Assembly (NCBI GenBank): GCA_947470805.1
Contig: CANIVU010000001.1
Span: 62,001-126,000, forward strand
Direction: 5' to 3'
Source of the DNA: Acidobacteriota bacterium
Lineage (GTDB): Bacteria; Acidobacteriota; Terriglobia; Bryobacterales; Bryobacteraceae
Length of the DNA stretch: 64,000 nucleotides
Shown piece by piece: positions 49,386 to 58,337 of this stretch; within the stretch, counting starts at the first letter, position 1; every line of letters begins with the position of its first letter. The translations under genes were made by a program, and so were the position numbers. The notes under the pieces are model-generated. The model saw only the letters and a program-made list of their open reading frames with translations. It searched no databases and was not told where the DNA came from.

Positions 49386-50656
49386 TGCTCCTCCTTTCCC
49401 TCGCTTATCACTCGCTCAAAAATCGCGTCCTCACCACCGCCCTCACCGTCTTTTCCATCGGCCTCAGCATCGCGCTCCTCATCGGCGTTGAAAACGTCCG
49501 CGTCGGCGCCCGCGAAAGCTTCGCCAACACCATCAGCCAAACAGATCTCATCGTTGGCGCCCGCGGCGGCTCCCTCCAACTCCTGCTCTATACCGTCTTC
49601 CGCATCGGCTCGGCAACCAACAACATCTCCTACGAAACCTACGACCACTGGAAGAACCACCCCGCCGTCGCCTGGACCATCCCCTACTCCCTCGGCGACT
49701 CCCACCGCGGCTTCCGCGTCGTCGGCACCGACGAAAACTTCTACAAGCACTACCGCTACCGCCGCGACCGGTCCATCGAGTTCGCCTCCGGCCGCGCCCC
49801 GGCCGATGTGTTCGAAACCGCCCTCGGCTCCGACGTTGCTCGCGACCTCGGCTACAAAACCGGTGACAAGGTCGTCATCACCCACGGCGTCGCCTCCGCC
49901 GCCGGCCGCGGCATCCTCGACCATAAGGACAAGCCCTTCACCGTCACCGGCGTCCTCGCCAAAACGGCCACCCCGGTCGACCGCTCTCTCTACATCCCGT
50001 TAGAGGGCATCTCGGCCGTCCACATCGATTGGGCCGACGGTGCTCCCCCCATGCCCGGCGAAGAGGTCCCCGCCGAGAAAATCACGAAGCAATCCGTGAA
50101 AATCGACCAGATCACCAGCTTCCTCCTCCGCAGCAAATCCCGCATCGACACCCTCCGCCTCCAGCGCGAGATTTCGACGTACACCGAGGAGCCGCTCCAG
50201 GCCATCATCCCCGGCCTCACGCTCCAGGAACTCTGGCGCACCATCGGCTATGCCGAAGACGCTCTCACCGTCGTCACCTTCTTCGTCACCATCGTCGGCC
50301 TGTTAGGCATGCTCGTATCTCTATACACATCCCTCAACGAACGCCGCCGCGAAATGGCCATCCTCCGCGCCATCGGCGCCGGCCCGGCCAAGATCATCTC
50401 CCTATTGGTCCTTGAATCATTCCTCCTCTCCGCCGCCGGCTGCATCCTCGGCGTCGGCTTGGTCTACGGCCTTAGCATCACCTTCCAGCCCATCGTCGAA
50501 CAGCACTTCGGCCTCTACGTCCCCATCCAGGGACCGACGCCCACCGGCTGGATCTACCTCGGCGCTGTCATGGTCGCCGGCCTCATCATCGGCTTCATTC
50601 CCGCTTGGAAAGCCTACCGCAACACCCTTTCCGATGGATTAAGCGTCCGTTTGTAA
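49385..50656 (+). CDS. FtsX-like ABC permease (zinc operon)
   Basis: 423 residues; the ATG overlaps the ATPase stop by one base (TAATG). FtsX/MacB topology: a first helix near 13-33, a large periplasmic domain (about 40-270), then three helices including TVVTFFVTIVGLLGMLVSLY and GWIYLGAVMVAGLIIGFIPAWKAY, with NERRREMAILRAIGAGPAKI before the second. With the LolD-type ATPase it forms a mechanotransmission-type machine, consistent with ZrgA-linked transporters. Substrate inferred to be zinc only from neighbours. Confidence 0.88.
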   Translation: MLLLSLAYHSLKNRVLTTALTVFSIGLSIALLIGVENVRVGARESFANTISQTDLIVGARGGSLQLLLYTVFRIGSATNNISYETYDHWKNHPAVAWTIPYSLGDSHRGFRVVGTDENFYKHYRYRRDRSIEFASGRAPADVFETALGSDVARDLGYKTGDKVVITHGVASAAGRGILDHKDKPFTVTGVLAKTATPVDRSLYIPLEGISAVHIDWADGAPPMPGEEVPAEKITKQSVKIDQITSFLLRSKSRIDTLRLQREISTYTEEPLQAIIPGLTLQELWRTIGYAEDALTVVTFFVTIVGLLGMLVSLYTSLNERRREMAILRAIGAGPAKIISLLVLESFLLSAAGCILGVGLVYGLSITFQPIVEQHFGLYVPIQGPTPTGWIYLGAVMVAGLIIGFIPAWKAYRNTLSDGLSVRL

Positions 50657-50663
50657 TAGAAAC

Positions 50664-50692
50664 TTGCAACCGAACCTGAGATCGTGTTATCA
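50664..50692 (+). promoter_or_regulatory. Candidate sigma-70 promoter before MerC
   Basis: TTGCAA (50664-50669) and TTATCA (50687-50692) are 17 bases apart in the 53-base gap between the permease and the MerC gene. Both match consensus hexamers only partly. If real, MerC has its own transcript besides read-through from the operon. Confidence 0.35.
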
Positions 50693-50709
50693 AATTAGAG
50701 AACTCGTAT

Positions 50710-51114
50710 ATGTCAGCGCCCAGCAGCGATAGCAATCAGTTAGTAATGGACCGTTACGGTATGGCCCTCTCCATCGGGTGCGCCATCCACTGCGCCGTCC
50801 TGCCCATCGCCATGAGCCTGCTGACCGCCTCCGGCCTCTCGTGGATCGCCGGTCCGGAATTCGAATGGGCCATCCTGGCCTGCACGTTCATCCTCGGCTC
50901 CTGGCGCCTCATCAAGAGCTTCGTGAAGCACAAGAATCCGCAGTCGCTCTACCTGTTCGGCATGGGCCTCATCTTTTTCGCCGCGGCGAAAATGACGTGG
51001 TTCAACTTCCCCTACAACGAAGCCTGGTTCATGACCGCCGGTGGCTTCAGCGTGGCCGCCGCCCACTTCCGCAACCTGCGCCTCTGCGCCTGCTGCCACG
51101 TCCACTCCCACTAA
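50710..51114 (+). CDS. MerC-family membrane protein
   Basis: 134 residues with four membrane helices. MerC features are seen: a GCAIHCAVLP cysteine pair in helix 1 and CACCHVHSH at the C-terminus. MerC transports mercuric ions in mer operons. Here no mer gene is near, and it follows a zinc-type uptake string, so transport or sensing of zinc or another soft metal is more likely. The closing Cys/His tail would bind metal in the cytoplasm. Confidence 0.82.
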   Translation: MSAPSSDSNQLVMDRYGMALSIGCAIHCAVLPIAMSLLTASGLSWIAGPEFEWAILACTFILGSWRLIKSFVKHKNPQSLYLFGMGLIFFAAAKMTWFNFPYNEAWFMTAGGFSVAAAHFRNLRLCACCHVHSH

Positions 51115-51121
51115 GGACATT

Positions 51122-52039
51122 ATGCGCCCGCCGCTGCCATTCGCGGATCGGTTACGAATCCCGGTTGTTGGCGCGCCGCTGTTCATCATCTCGCACCCCA
51201 AACTGGTGCTGGCCCAGTGCCGCGCCGGGGTGATTGGCTCGTTCCCTTCCCTGAACGCCCGGCCGCTCTCGCAGCTCGATGAGTGGCTCCACGAGCTAAC
51301 CACGGAACTGTCCTCGTCCGCCGTGGCGCCATTCGCGGTGAACCTCATCGTCCACAAGAGCAACACCCGACTGGAGCAGGACTTGGAGCTCTGCGTGAAG
51401 TGGAAGGTGCCCATCGTCATCACCTCCCTCGGCGCCCGCGAAGACGTCAACCAGGCCATCCGCGCCTACGGCGGCGTCACCCTCCACGACGTCATCCACA
51501 ACCGCTTCGCCCACAAAGCCATCGAGAAGGGTGCGACCGGGCTGATCGCCGTAGCAGCCGGCGCCGGCGGCCACGCCGGAACCATCTCGCCCTTCGCCCT
51601 GGTCAGCGAAATCCGCGAATGGTTCGACGGCATTCTCTGCCTCTCCGGCGCCATCGCCAATGGCCGCTCCATCAATGCCGCCCTCGCGCTCGGTGCCGAC
51701 TTGGCCTACATCGGCTCCGCCTTCATCGCCACCGATGAAGCCCGCGCCGAGGACGCCTACAAGCAAATGATCGTCGAGTCTAATGCCAGCGACATCCTCT
51801 TCACCAACCTCTTCACCGGCGTTCACGGCAACTATCTCCGCCCGTCGATCGTGAAGGCCGGCTACGACCCCGACCATCTCCCCGAAGGCGACCCGGCGAC
51901 CATGAACTTCGCCTCCGGCGACAAAGAGCACAAGGTATGGCGCGACATCTGGGGCAGCGGCCAAGGCATCGGCGCCGTGAAGGCCACCGTCCCCGTGTCC
52001 GAACTCGTCGCCCGCCTCGCCCGCGAGATGTCCGACTAG
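51122..52039 (+). CDS. Nitronate monooxygenase family (FMN) protein
   Basis: 305 residues from ATG 51122 with an AAGGA site. The family texts are present: RIPVVGAPLFIISHPKLVLAQCRAGVIG at the start, GATGLIAVAAGAGGHAGTISPF and LSGAIANGRSINAALALGADLAYIGSAFIATDEA (FMN phosphate loop). It oxidises alkyl nitronates or acts as a related 2-nitropropane dioxygenase-like detoxifying enzyme. Cytoplasmic. It starts 7 bases after MerC, so it may share its transcript although the functional link is unclear. Confidence 0.92.
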   Translation: MRPPLPFADRLRIPVVGAPLFIISHPKLVLAQCRAGVIGSFPSLNARPLSQLDEWLHELTTELSSSAVAPFAVNLIVHKSNTRLEQDLELCVKWKVPIVITSLGAREDVNQAIRAYGGVTLHDVIHNRFAHKAIEKGATGLIAVAAGAGGHAGTISPFALVSEIREWFDGILCLSGAIANGRSINAALALGADLAYIGSAFIATDEARAEDAYKQMIVESNASDILFTNLFTGVHGNYLRPSIVKAGYDPDHLPEGDPATMNFASGDKEHKVWRDIWGSGQGIGAVKATVPVSELVARLAREMSD

Positions 52040-52057
52040 CACCCGCCCCCGGCGATA

Positions 52058-52131
52058 GGTGCCTGGCTCCGGACCACCAACTCCCGCAAAAGCAAGACCG
52101 TTCCCGACCGGTGCTTGGCACCGAGGGAACG
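52058..52131. repeat. REP-like palindromic elements
   Basis: A degenerate GGTGCCTGGCTCC (52058-52070) is followed by a nested hairpin at 52099-52131: outer arms CGTTCCC/GGGAACG and inner arms CGGTGC/GCACCG around TTG. The core GGTGCNTGGCACC resembles intergenic REP/BIME palindromes in other high-GC bacteria. No RAYT transposase gene is in the window. It sits between the nitronate monooxygenase gene and a terminator. Confidence 0.45.
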
Positions 52132-52155
52132 GGAAGCCCAGCCCCCCACAAACGC

Positions 52156-52183
52156 AAAAACGGCGCCGTTTGGCGCCGTTTTT
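52156..52183. terminator. Bidirectional terminator
   Basis: A perfect 12-bp stem AAAAACGGCGCC / GGCGCCGTTTTT around a GTTT loop, giving five T's on either strand. It separates the convergent nitronate monooxygenase and RRM genes and will stop both. The base run past it, read on the minus strand (GCGTTTGTGGGGGGC), recurs at the tRNA-Leu terminator. Confidence 0.9.
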
Positions 52184-52202
52184 CTAGAAAATTGGAGAGT
52201 GA

Positions 52203-52526
52203 TTAGTAGCGATTATTGCGACGCTGACCGCCGCCGCCGCCGCCGTAGCCGCCGCGACCACCGCCGCCGCCGCCACGATCTTCCTTCGGACGCGCTTCGT
52301 TGACGTTGATGGCGCGGCCTTCCAGCTCGCGGCCGTTCAGGTCATTGATGGCCTGGTCGCCTTCCGCATTGTTCGGCATTTCAACGAAGCCGAAACCACG
52401 CGACTGGCCCGTGTCACGGTCCGTGACGACGCTAACGCGATCAACCTGACCGTACTGCTCGAAAAGAGAGCGAATGGCGCCCTCGGTGGCACCAAAGCTG
52501 AGGTTACCCACAAATATGTTCTTCAT
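52203..52526 (-). CDS. Glycine-rich RRM RNA-binding protein
   Basis: 107 residues. A single RRM has RNP2 IFVGNLSF at 4-11 and RNP1 RGFGFVEM at 43-50, followed by an Arg-Gly-rich disordered tail (GGGGRGGYGGGG). Such Rbp proteins in cyanobacteria and acidobacteria act as cold-induced RNA chaperones or helpers of mRNA localisation. Cytoplasmic. An AAGGA site precedes the ATG. It stands alone with its own terminator. Confidence 0.95.
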   Translation of the reverse strand: MKNIFVGNLSFGATEGAIRSLFEQYGQVDRVSVVTDRDTGQSRGFGFVEMPNNAEGDQAINDLNGRELEGRAINVNEARPKEDRGGGGGGRGGYGGGGGGQRRNNRY

Positions 52527-52677
52527 GATTGTCCTTGTGATTTTGCAGACCAGCGAATCGGAGCAGGATTAGACAAGGACGGGTAAACCGGACTATCGAA
52601 AGATGCCAAAACTAGCAGTACTGTCAAACTCTGCCTTAAGGCTAGCACATCTGTTAGAGTAAACAAGATTAATAATC

Positions 52678-53883
52678 ATGAATCGTCGCCTATTTCTTTC
52701 CACCGCCACACTGCCGCTTGTCGCCGCGCCCACGCCTCCCAAACGCATCGCCGCCATCATCACCGAGTACCGGCCTGGCTCCCACGCCGACGTCGTGATC
52801 GGCAAATACCTGGAAGGCTATAAGCAGGACGATAAGCCCCCCTACCCGCGCAACAAGATCGTCTCCATGTTCACCGAACAGGTGCCCAAAGCCGACATGA
52901 GCCGCGAACGGGCCAAGAAATACGGCGTGCCCATCTACCGCACCGTCGTCGACGCCCTCACCCTCGGGGGCGACAAACTCGCCGTCGACGGCGTCATCCT
53001 CATCGGCGAACACGGCGATTACCCCTTCAACGACAAGGAACAGCGCCTCTACCCGCGCTTTGAAATGTTCCTGAAAATCACCGACGTTTTCCGCACCAGC
53101 GGCCGCGCCGTCCCGGTCTTCAACGACAAGCACCTCTCCTTCAACTGGCGCCAGGCCAAGCGCATGGTCGAGATCTCCCGCGAAATGAAGTTCCCCATGC
53201 TCGCCGGCTCCTCCGTCCCGGTGGCGATGCGCATCCCGTCCATCGACGCTCCCTTCGGCGTCAAACAGAACAAGGCCGTGGCCATCTCTTATTCCGGCCT
53301 CGACATCTACGGCTTCCATCTCCTCGAAAGCCTGCAATGCCTCACCGAACGCCGCCGCGGCGGCGAGACCGGCGTCAAGGCCGTCCAGTGCTTCGAACGC
53401 GACGAATGCTGGCGCTACATGTCCCAGAACCCCTGGGTCGAACGGCTGTTCAACGAAGCCCTGAAGCGCAGCAACACCCGCAAACCCGGCGACCCCAAGT
53501 CGCTGGTGAAGGACCCCTCCGTCTTCGTCATCGACTACGCCGACGGCCTCCAAGCCGCCGCGTTCCTGATGACCGGCATGGTCGAAGACTTCACCATCGC
53601 CATCGACCTCGAAGGCAAGTCCGACCCGTTCTCCGTCCTGATGAATCTCCAGAACGGCCGCCCCCACCACCACTTCGGTTGCCTGACCAAGAAGATCGAG
53701 GAGATGTTCGAGACCGGCAAAGCGCCGTACCCGGTGGAGCGCACCCTGCTCACCAGCGGCATGCTCGACTTCGCGCTCGAAAGCCGCTTCCAAGGCCACA
53801 AGCGTCTGGAGACTCCCGAACTCGCCAAGGTCCGTTACCAGACTGGATCGGCCTCCCACTTCTGCACCGACGGCTGGAGCTAA
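52678..53883 (+). CDS. Tat-exported protein of unknown function
   Basis: 401 residues with a twin-arginine-like signal (NRRLFLSTATLPLVAA). Not recognised as a named family. The N-terminal half has alternating strands and helices with DGVILIGEHGDYP and NDKHLSFNWRQAKRMVEIS. The C-terminal half has FVIDYADGLQAAAFLMTGM and PHHHFGCLTKKIEEMF. The His-rich and Cys-containing segments could hold metal. Related sequences seem common in acidobacteria and planctomycetes (recollection, unchecked). Starts 3 bases before a GNAT gene. Confidence 0.55.
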   Translation: MNRRLFLSTATLPLVAAPTPPKRIAAIITEYRPGSHADVVIGKYLEGYKQDDKPPYPRNKIVSMFTEQVPKADMSRERAKKYGVPIYRTVVDALTLGGDKLAVDGVILIGEHGDYPFNDKEQRLYPRFEMFLKITDVFRTSGRAVPVFNDKHLSFNWRQAKRMVEISREMKFPMLAGSSVPVAMRIPSIDAPFGVKQNKAVAISYSGLDIYGFHLLESLQCLTERRRGGETGVKAVQCFERDECWRYMSQNPWVERLFNEALKRSNTRKPGDPKSLVKDPSVFVIDYADGLQAAAFLMTGMVEDFTIAIDLEGKSDPFSVLMNLQNGRPHHHFGCLTKKIEEMFETGKAPYPVERTLLTSGMLDFALESRFQGHKRLETPELAKVRYQTGSASHFCTDGWS

Positions 53884-53885
53884 CG

Positions 53886-54311
53886 TTGTTCGCGATCCGC
53901 CGGGCAGAACTCGCCGGCGAGCCCCAGCTTTTCGCCCTGACCCGCGCCTTCGCCACCACGTTCGTCCCCGAACCCGAACCCTTCGCCCAGTCCTTCCGCC
54001 ACCTGATCCAACAGGAGGACGCCGCTCTCTTCGTCGCGGAACGAACCCAGGAACTCACCGGGTACCTGCTGGGCTTCGACCACTGCTCGCTCTCCACCAA
54101 CGGCCGGATATCGTGGGTGGAGGAGCTGATGGTCCGCGAGGACTGCCGCCGCCACGGCCTTGGCCGGGAGCTCATGAGCACCTTCGAACGCTGGGCCCGC
54201 GAGCGGGACTCCCAGCTGATCGGCCTCGCCACCCGCCGCGCCGCGCCGTTCTACACGGCCATCGGCTACGAACAGTCCGCCGTCTACTTCCGCAAGAAGC
54301 TCAACGGCTGA
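53886..54311 (+). CDS. GNAT family N-acetyltransferase
   Basis: 141 residues from a TTG start at 53886, 3 bases after the preceding stop and 7 bases from a GGAG site; the longer frame upstream is a shadow. The acetyl-CoA loop RRHGLGRELM follows VEELMVRED, and the C-terminal LATRRAAPFYTAIGYEQS is the usual GNAT close. It acetylates an amine of unknown identity. Cytoplasmic. It overlaps the convergent redoxin-like gene by 11 bases. Confidence 0.82.
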   Translation: MFAIRRAELAGEPQLFALTRAFATTFVPEPEPFAQSFRHLIQQEDAALFVAERTQELTGYLLGFDHCSLSTNGRISWVEELMVREDCRRHGLGRELMSTFERWARERDSQLIGLATRRAAPFYTAIGYEQSAVYFRKKLNG

Positions 54312-54816
54312 CCAGTTCCTTCACCTTCCCCGCCAGCTCCACATACCGCGCCGCGTCGTAGCCGCCCGTAAAGGTCCAGGCCACCTTCCCGTCTTTATCC
54401 AACAGCACCAGATACGCCGCGTCCGGGGCCTTGAAGTCCAGCCGCTTCTTCCACTCGCCCGCCTCGCTATAGACCGTCACCACATGCTCGTGGTCCGTCT
54501 TCGGCGTCCCACGTCGCATCCCGCTATCGATGAACCACTTGCCCATCTTCGCCATCCCGCCAATGATCGGCACCTCGAAGAAGGTAGCCCGCGGCTCTTT
54601 ATCGAAATCGGCCCGGAAGTGCTTCACCCACTCCTCCACCGCAAACCGGGACTTATAGGTGAACCCGATGGCGAGCAGCGCCGGCTTGCCCTGCGAAGCG
54701 CCCGGTAGCACCGCTTCCCTTCCCGTCAGGAACTCGCCCTTCAGCGGCGGCAGAGTGCCACCCACCTCAATCGCGAAACTGGAAACAGAGAGCATAAGAA
54801 CCAATAGCACCCGCAT
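54301..54816 (-). CDS. Secreted redoxin-like protein without CXXC
   Basis: 171 residues from the ATG at 54816, which gives a signal peptide (MRVLLVLMLSVSSFA). The thioredoxin-like order GKPALLAIGFTYKSRFAVEEW, VPIIGGMAKMGKWF and AYLVLLDKDGKVAWTFTG is seen, but no cysteine pair is present where redoxins have CXXC. It may be a binding protein rather than a reductase, like mitochondrial ATP10-type redoxin-fold factors. Divergent from an esterase gene by 35 bases. Confidence 0.65.
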   Translation of the reverse strand: MRVLLVLMLSVSSFAIEVGGTLPPLKGEFLTGREAVLPGASQGKPALLAIGFTYKSRFAVEEWVKHFRADFDKEPRATFFEVPIIGGMAKMGKWFIDSGMRRGTPKTDHEHVVTVYSEAGEWKKRLDFKAPDAAYLVLLDKDGKVAWTFTGGYDAARYVELAGKVKELVSR

Positions 54817-54851
54817 GTCTTTTAGATTCCGCTGCGATACGATTCGATGCG

Positions 54852-55868
54852 ATGAAATGCGCATCCCTATTATTTCTGGCTATCGTGGCCTTGATGGCCC
54901 AGGACCGTCGCGTCAGCTTCCAGGTAAAACTGCCCACGGCGCAAAAGGTGGAGGTGATGCCCGGCGGCGGCGCCAACGGCCTGGGCAAAGGGCCATTCCC
55001 GATGACCCGGTCCGCCGATGGCGTCTGGTCCACGACGATCGGCCCCGTGCAGCCGGGCTTCCACTACTACTGGTTCCTGGTCGATGGCGTGCCGGTGAAC
55101 GACCCGGCGGCCGACTCCTTCTTCGGCTGGGGCCGGAACGTCAGCGGCGTCGATGTGCCCGATCCCACGCTCGATTTCTATGAGCCTAAGAACGTGCCGC
55201 ACGGCGAGGTCCGGATGCACTGGTACCGGTCCAAGGTGACCGGCAAGATGCGGCGGGCGTTTGTTTATGCGCCTCCGGGCTACGACGCCAATCCCAAGAC
55301 CCGCTACCCGGTGCTCTACCTCCAGCACGGCGCGGGCGAGAGCGAACGGGGCTGGACCGCCCAGGGCCGGGCCAACTTCATCCTGGATAACCTGCTGGCC
55401 TCGAAACAGGCCAAGCCCATGCTGATCGTGATGGACAACGGCTACGCCGGCAAGACCAACGAGCTGTTCGGCGACGTGCTCATGCAAGACCTGATTCCCG
55501 AAATCGACCGGAGCTACCGGACCAAACCGGACCGGAAACACCGGGCGCTGGCTGGCCTCTCGATGGGCGGCGGACAGGCGTTGGCCAGCGGCCTGACGCA
55601 CACGGAAATGTTCGCCTACGTCGGCTTGTTCAGCGGCGCCGGAGCCCGGAACTTCGACGTGGCCAAGGCCGCCGCGGCGTCCAAGCTCTCGCTGTTCTGG
55701 ATCGGCTGCGGCACGGAGGACTTCCTCTACCCGGCCAACCTCAAAATGCACGAGGCGCTGACCGGGGCCGCCATTCGCCACGAGTGGTTCCCCAGCCCGG
55801 GGCTCCACGACTGGCAGGTCTGGCGCGTGCACCTGCATGCGTTTGCGCCAAAACTCTTCCGGGATTAG
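54852..55868 (+). CDS. Secreted esterase (feruloyl/Esterase-D-like) with N-terminal CBM48-like domain
   Basis: 338 residues with a signal peptide (MKCASLLFLAIVALMAQ). An early-set domain (about 20-110; GPVQPGFHYYWFLVDGVPV) leads to an alpha/beta hydrolase with nucleophile S237 in GLSMGGG, oxyanion text YLQHGAGESERGW and late His in GLHDWQVW. This is the layout of secreted xylan/feruloyl esterases and enterochelin-esterase-like proteins. It may cleave ester links in plant polymers. Divergent from the redoxin-like gene. Confidence 0.88.
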   Translation: MKCASLLFLAIVALMAQDRRVSFQVKLPTAQKVEVMPGGGANGLGKGPFPMTRSADGVWSTTIGPVQPGFHYYWFLVDGVPVNDPAADSFFGWGRNVSGVDVPDPTLDFYEPKNVPHGEVRMHWYRSKVTGKMRRAFVYAPPGYDANPKTRYPVLYLQHGAGESERGWTAQGRANFILDNLLASKQAKPMLIVMDNGYAGKTNELFGDVLMQDLIPEIDRSYRTKPDRKHRALAGLSMGGGQALASGLTHTEMFAYVGLFSGAGARNFDVAKAAAASKLSLFWIGCGTEDFLYPANLKMHEALTGAAIRHEWFPSPGLHDWQVWRVHLHAFAPKLFRD

Positions 55869-55914
55869 CCTGGATGCAACGAAGCCGACACATTGAGTTG
55901 GCAGACTGGATACC

Positions 55915-58335
55915 ATGCGGAACTTCCTTTTCCTCTTCGCCTCTGTCCTTGCGGCGCAGCCCGCGCCCGTCGCCTTGCCCAACGGCTGGCGGATCACCCC
56001 GGCCGGCAAGCACGTCGTCACGGCGGACTATGTCCTGAATTTGACCACCGCACCCAGCGATCAGCAGATCGTGGCGCTGCACTCGGGCTACAACCCGCAT
56101 GGCCTGATGGTCATCGATCCGAAGAACGTGGAGATCACGCAGAAGACCCCGCTCAAGTCCGCGTGGTTCGGCCTCGCCTGGGCGCCGGATGGCAAGACGC
56201 TCTACATCTCCGGCGGCAACGCCGAATCGCGCAAGGACCCGACGGCCGCGCCCGTCTATGGCTACGGCTACGCCGCCGGCCGGCTGACCGATCAGCCCAC
56301 CAAGCAGTTCAAACACCGGCTGCCGCAGAACGAGATCTACTGGTCCGGCCTGGCCCATCATCCGAAGCTGCCGATCCTCTACGCCGCCAACCGCCACACC
56401 AAGGCCGTGCGCGGCCAGGTGGTGGCCTTCGACACCAACACCGGCGAACGCCTGATGGAGATGCCGACCGAGGTCCATCCCTACGACGTAGTCATCGACC
56501 CGACGGGCGCGACGCTGTTCGTATCCAACTGGGCCAGCGACTCGGTGACCGTCTACGACACCGCTTCGGGCAAGGTGAAGGCTACGATCAAGGTGGGCCG
56601 GAACCCGAATGATATGGTGCTGGCGCGCGATGGGCGGCTGTACGTGGCCTGTTCGAACGAGAACTCGGTGTACGTCCTGGACACCAAACAGCTGCGGCCG
56701 ATCGAGGTCATCTCAACGGCCATGTACAAGATGGCACCGGTAGGCTCGACGCCGAACGCGCTGGCTCTGGACCCGGCGGAGAAGATGCTCTTTGTGGCCA
56801 ACGGGGACAACAACAACGTGGCCGTGATCAACATCAGCGAAGAAGAGGTTTCCCACATTGAGGGCTTCATCCCGACCGCCTGGTATCCGGCGGCGCTGAC
56901 GGTTTCGCCCGATGGGAAGTCGCTCTACGTGGGCGCGGCGAAGGGGTTGGGCGGGTACTCGAACATCGACGGGCCGACCAGCCCGTTGGCGGTGGCGGGC
57001 GCCGGATCGCGGCACGTCGGGGCGTTGCAGAAGGGCTCCGTCAGCGTGATTCCGCTGGCCAACTTGAAGAGCCGGATCAAGGCCTACACGAAAGAAGCGA
57101 TGGCGAACTGCCCATACAACGACCAAATGCTGACCAAGGCCAAGCCGCCGGTCAGCGGACCCACGGTGGTGCCGCAGCAGGTGGGGCAAGGATCGCCGAT
57201 CAAGCATGTCATCTACATCATCAAGGAGAACCGGACCTACGACCAGGTGTTCGGGGATATCGCCAAGGGCAACGGTGATCCGCGGCTGACGATCTTCGGC
57301 CGGAAGGTGACTCCGAACCAGCACCGGCTGGCCGAGCAGTTCGTGCTGTTCGACAACCTGTACTGCGATGGCGAGGTGTCGGTAGACGGCCACTCGTGGA
57401 GCAATTCGGCCTATGCCACCGACTTCAATGAGAAGCGCTGGCCGCCGCAGTATGGCGGGATTTCCTCGGCCGTGAACGGCCCGGCGAACACGCCTGCCAG
57501 CGGGCACATGTGGGACCTGGCAGCCAAGAAGGGGCTGACCTACCGGAGCTATGGCGAGTACGCGCAGCGCGTGAGCGAGGGCGAGCAGATGGACGCCGCG
57601 CCAGGGGTGGGCGGACTGGTTGGCCATGTGGCGCCGAAGTTCCGGCTGCCGGGCATGCGGGATACCGACAACGTGAAGGCTTTCTTCGAGGAGTTCGATA
57701 AGTACGAGGCGGCGTTCGATTCGACGGACGCCAGCAAGCGGCTGCCGCATTTTATTGTCATGAGCCTGGGCGAGAACCACACGCAGGGCACGCGGGCCGG
57801 GGCGCCGACGCCTTCGGCGGCGGTGGCGAATAACGACTGGGCCGTGGGCCAGTTGGTGGACCGCGTGAGCCATTCCAAGTACTGGGCGGAGACGGCGATT
57901 TTCATCATCGAGGACGACGCGCAGAATGGGCCGGACCACGTGGACTCGCGGCGGACGACCGGCCTGGTGATCTCGCCCTATACGAAGCGCGGGGCGGTGG
58001 ATTCGACGCTGTACACGACGTCGTCGATGGTGCGGACGATGGAGTTGTTGTTGGGCTTGCCGCCGATGACGCAGTATGACGCGGCGGCGACGCCGATGTA
58101 TGCGGCCTTCATGGACAAGGCGGACCTGACGGGCTACACGCACGTGGGGCCGGAGGTGGACGTGAACGCCAAGAACACGGCGCTGGCGTGGGGCGCCAAG
58201 GAGTCCGGACAGATGGACTTCAGCGACTACGACCGGGCGCCGGAGTTTGCGCTGAACGAGATCATCTGGAAGTCGGTGCGGGGGGCGCGGTCGGCCATGC
58301 CATTGCCGGTGCGACACTTTCATTTCCGCTACTGA
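55915..58335 (+). CDS. Bifunctional YncE beta-propeller/phosphoesterase (alkaline phosphatase superfamily)
   Basis: 806 residues with a signal peptide (about 1-15). The N-terminal propeller (about 30-390) has YVTN-type blades (LFVSNWASDSVTVYDTAS, LFVANGDNNNVAVINIS). The C-terminal phosphoesterase (about 420-740) has IKHVIYIIKENRTYDQVFGD, FVLFDNLYCDGEVSVDGHSW and IFIIEDDAQNGPDHVDSRR, the metal and catalytic blocks of phospholipase C-like enzymes. Secreted. The + strand base composition turns from balanced to G-rich within this gene. A small membrane protein gene follows 2 bases later. Confidence 0.92.
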   Translation: MRNFLFLFASVLAAQPAPVALPNGWRITPAGKHVVTADYVLNLTTAPSDQQIVALHSGYNPHGLMVIDPKNVEITQKTPLKSAWFGLAWAPDGKTLYISGGNAESRKDPTAAPVYGYGYAAGRLTDQPTKQFKHRLPQNEIYWSGLAHHPKLPILYAANRHTKAVRGQVVAFDTNTGERLMEMPTEVHPYDVVIDPTGATLFVSNWASDSVTVYDTASGKVKATIKVGRNPNDMVLARDGRLYVACSNENSVYVLDTKQLRPIEVISTAMYKMAPVGSTPNALALDPAEKMLFVANGDNNNVAVINISEEEVSHIEGFIPTAWYPAALTVSPDGKSLYVGAAKGLGGYSNIDGPTSPLAVAGAGSRHVGALQKGSVSVIPLANLKSRIKAYTKEAMANCPYNDQMLTKAKPPVSGPTVVPQQVGQGSPIKHVIYIIKENRTYDQVFGDIAKGNGDPRLTIFGRKVTPNQHRLAEQFVLFDNLYCDGEVSVDGHSWSNSAYATDFNEKRWPPQYGGISSAVNGPANTPASGHMWDLAAKKGLTYRSYGEYAQRVSEGEQMDAAPGVGGLVGHVAPKFRLPGMRDTDNVKAFFEEFDKYEAAFDSTDASKRLPHFIVMSLGENHTQGTRAGAPTPSAAVANNDWAVGQLVDRVSHSKYWAETAIFIIEDDAQNGPDHVDSRRTTGLVISPYTKRGAVDSTLYTTSSMVRTMELLLGLPPMTQYDAAATPMYAAFMDKADLTGYTHVGPEVDVNAKNTALAWGAKESGQMDFSDYDRAPEFALNEIIWKSVRGARSAMPLPVRHFHFRY

Positions 58336-58337
58336 TT

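Noticed and set aside
54000-58000. Replication origin
   Set aside because: The skew changes sign as at an origin, but no cluster of TTATCCACA-like DnaA boxes, no AT-rich unwinding region and no dnaA/dnaN/gyrB were found.
56713-58323. A 536-codon minus-strand open frame
   Set aside because: It is antisense to the phosphoesterase gene and rich in Arg/His/Pro without domains.
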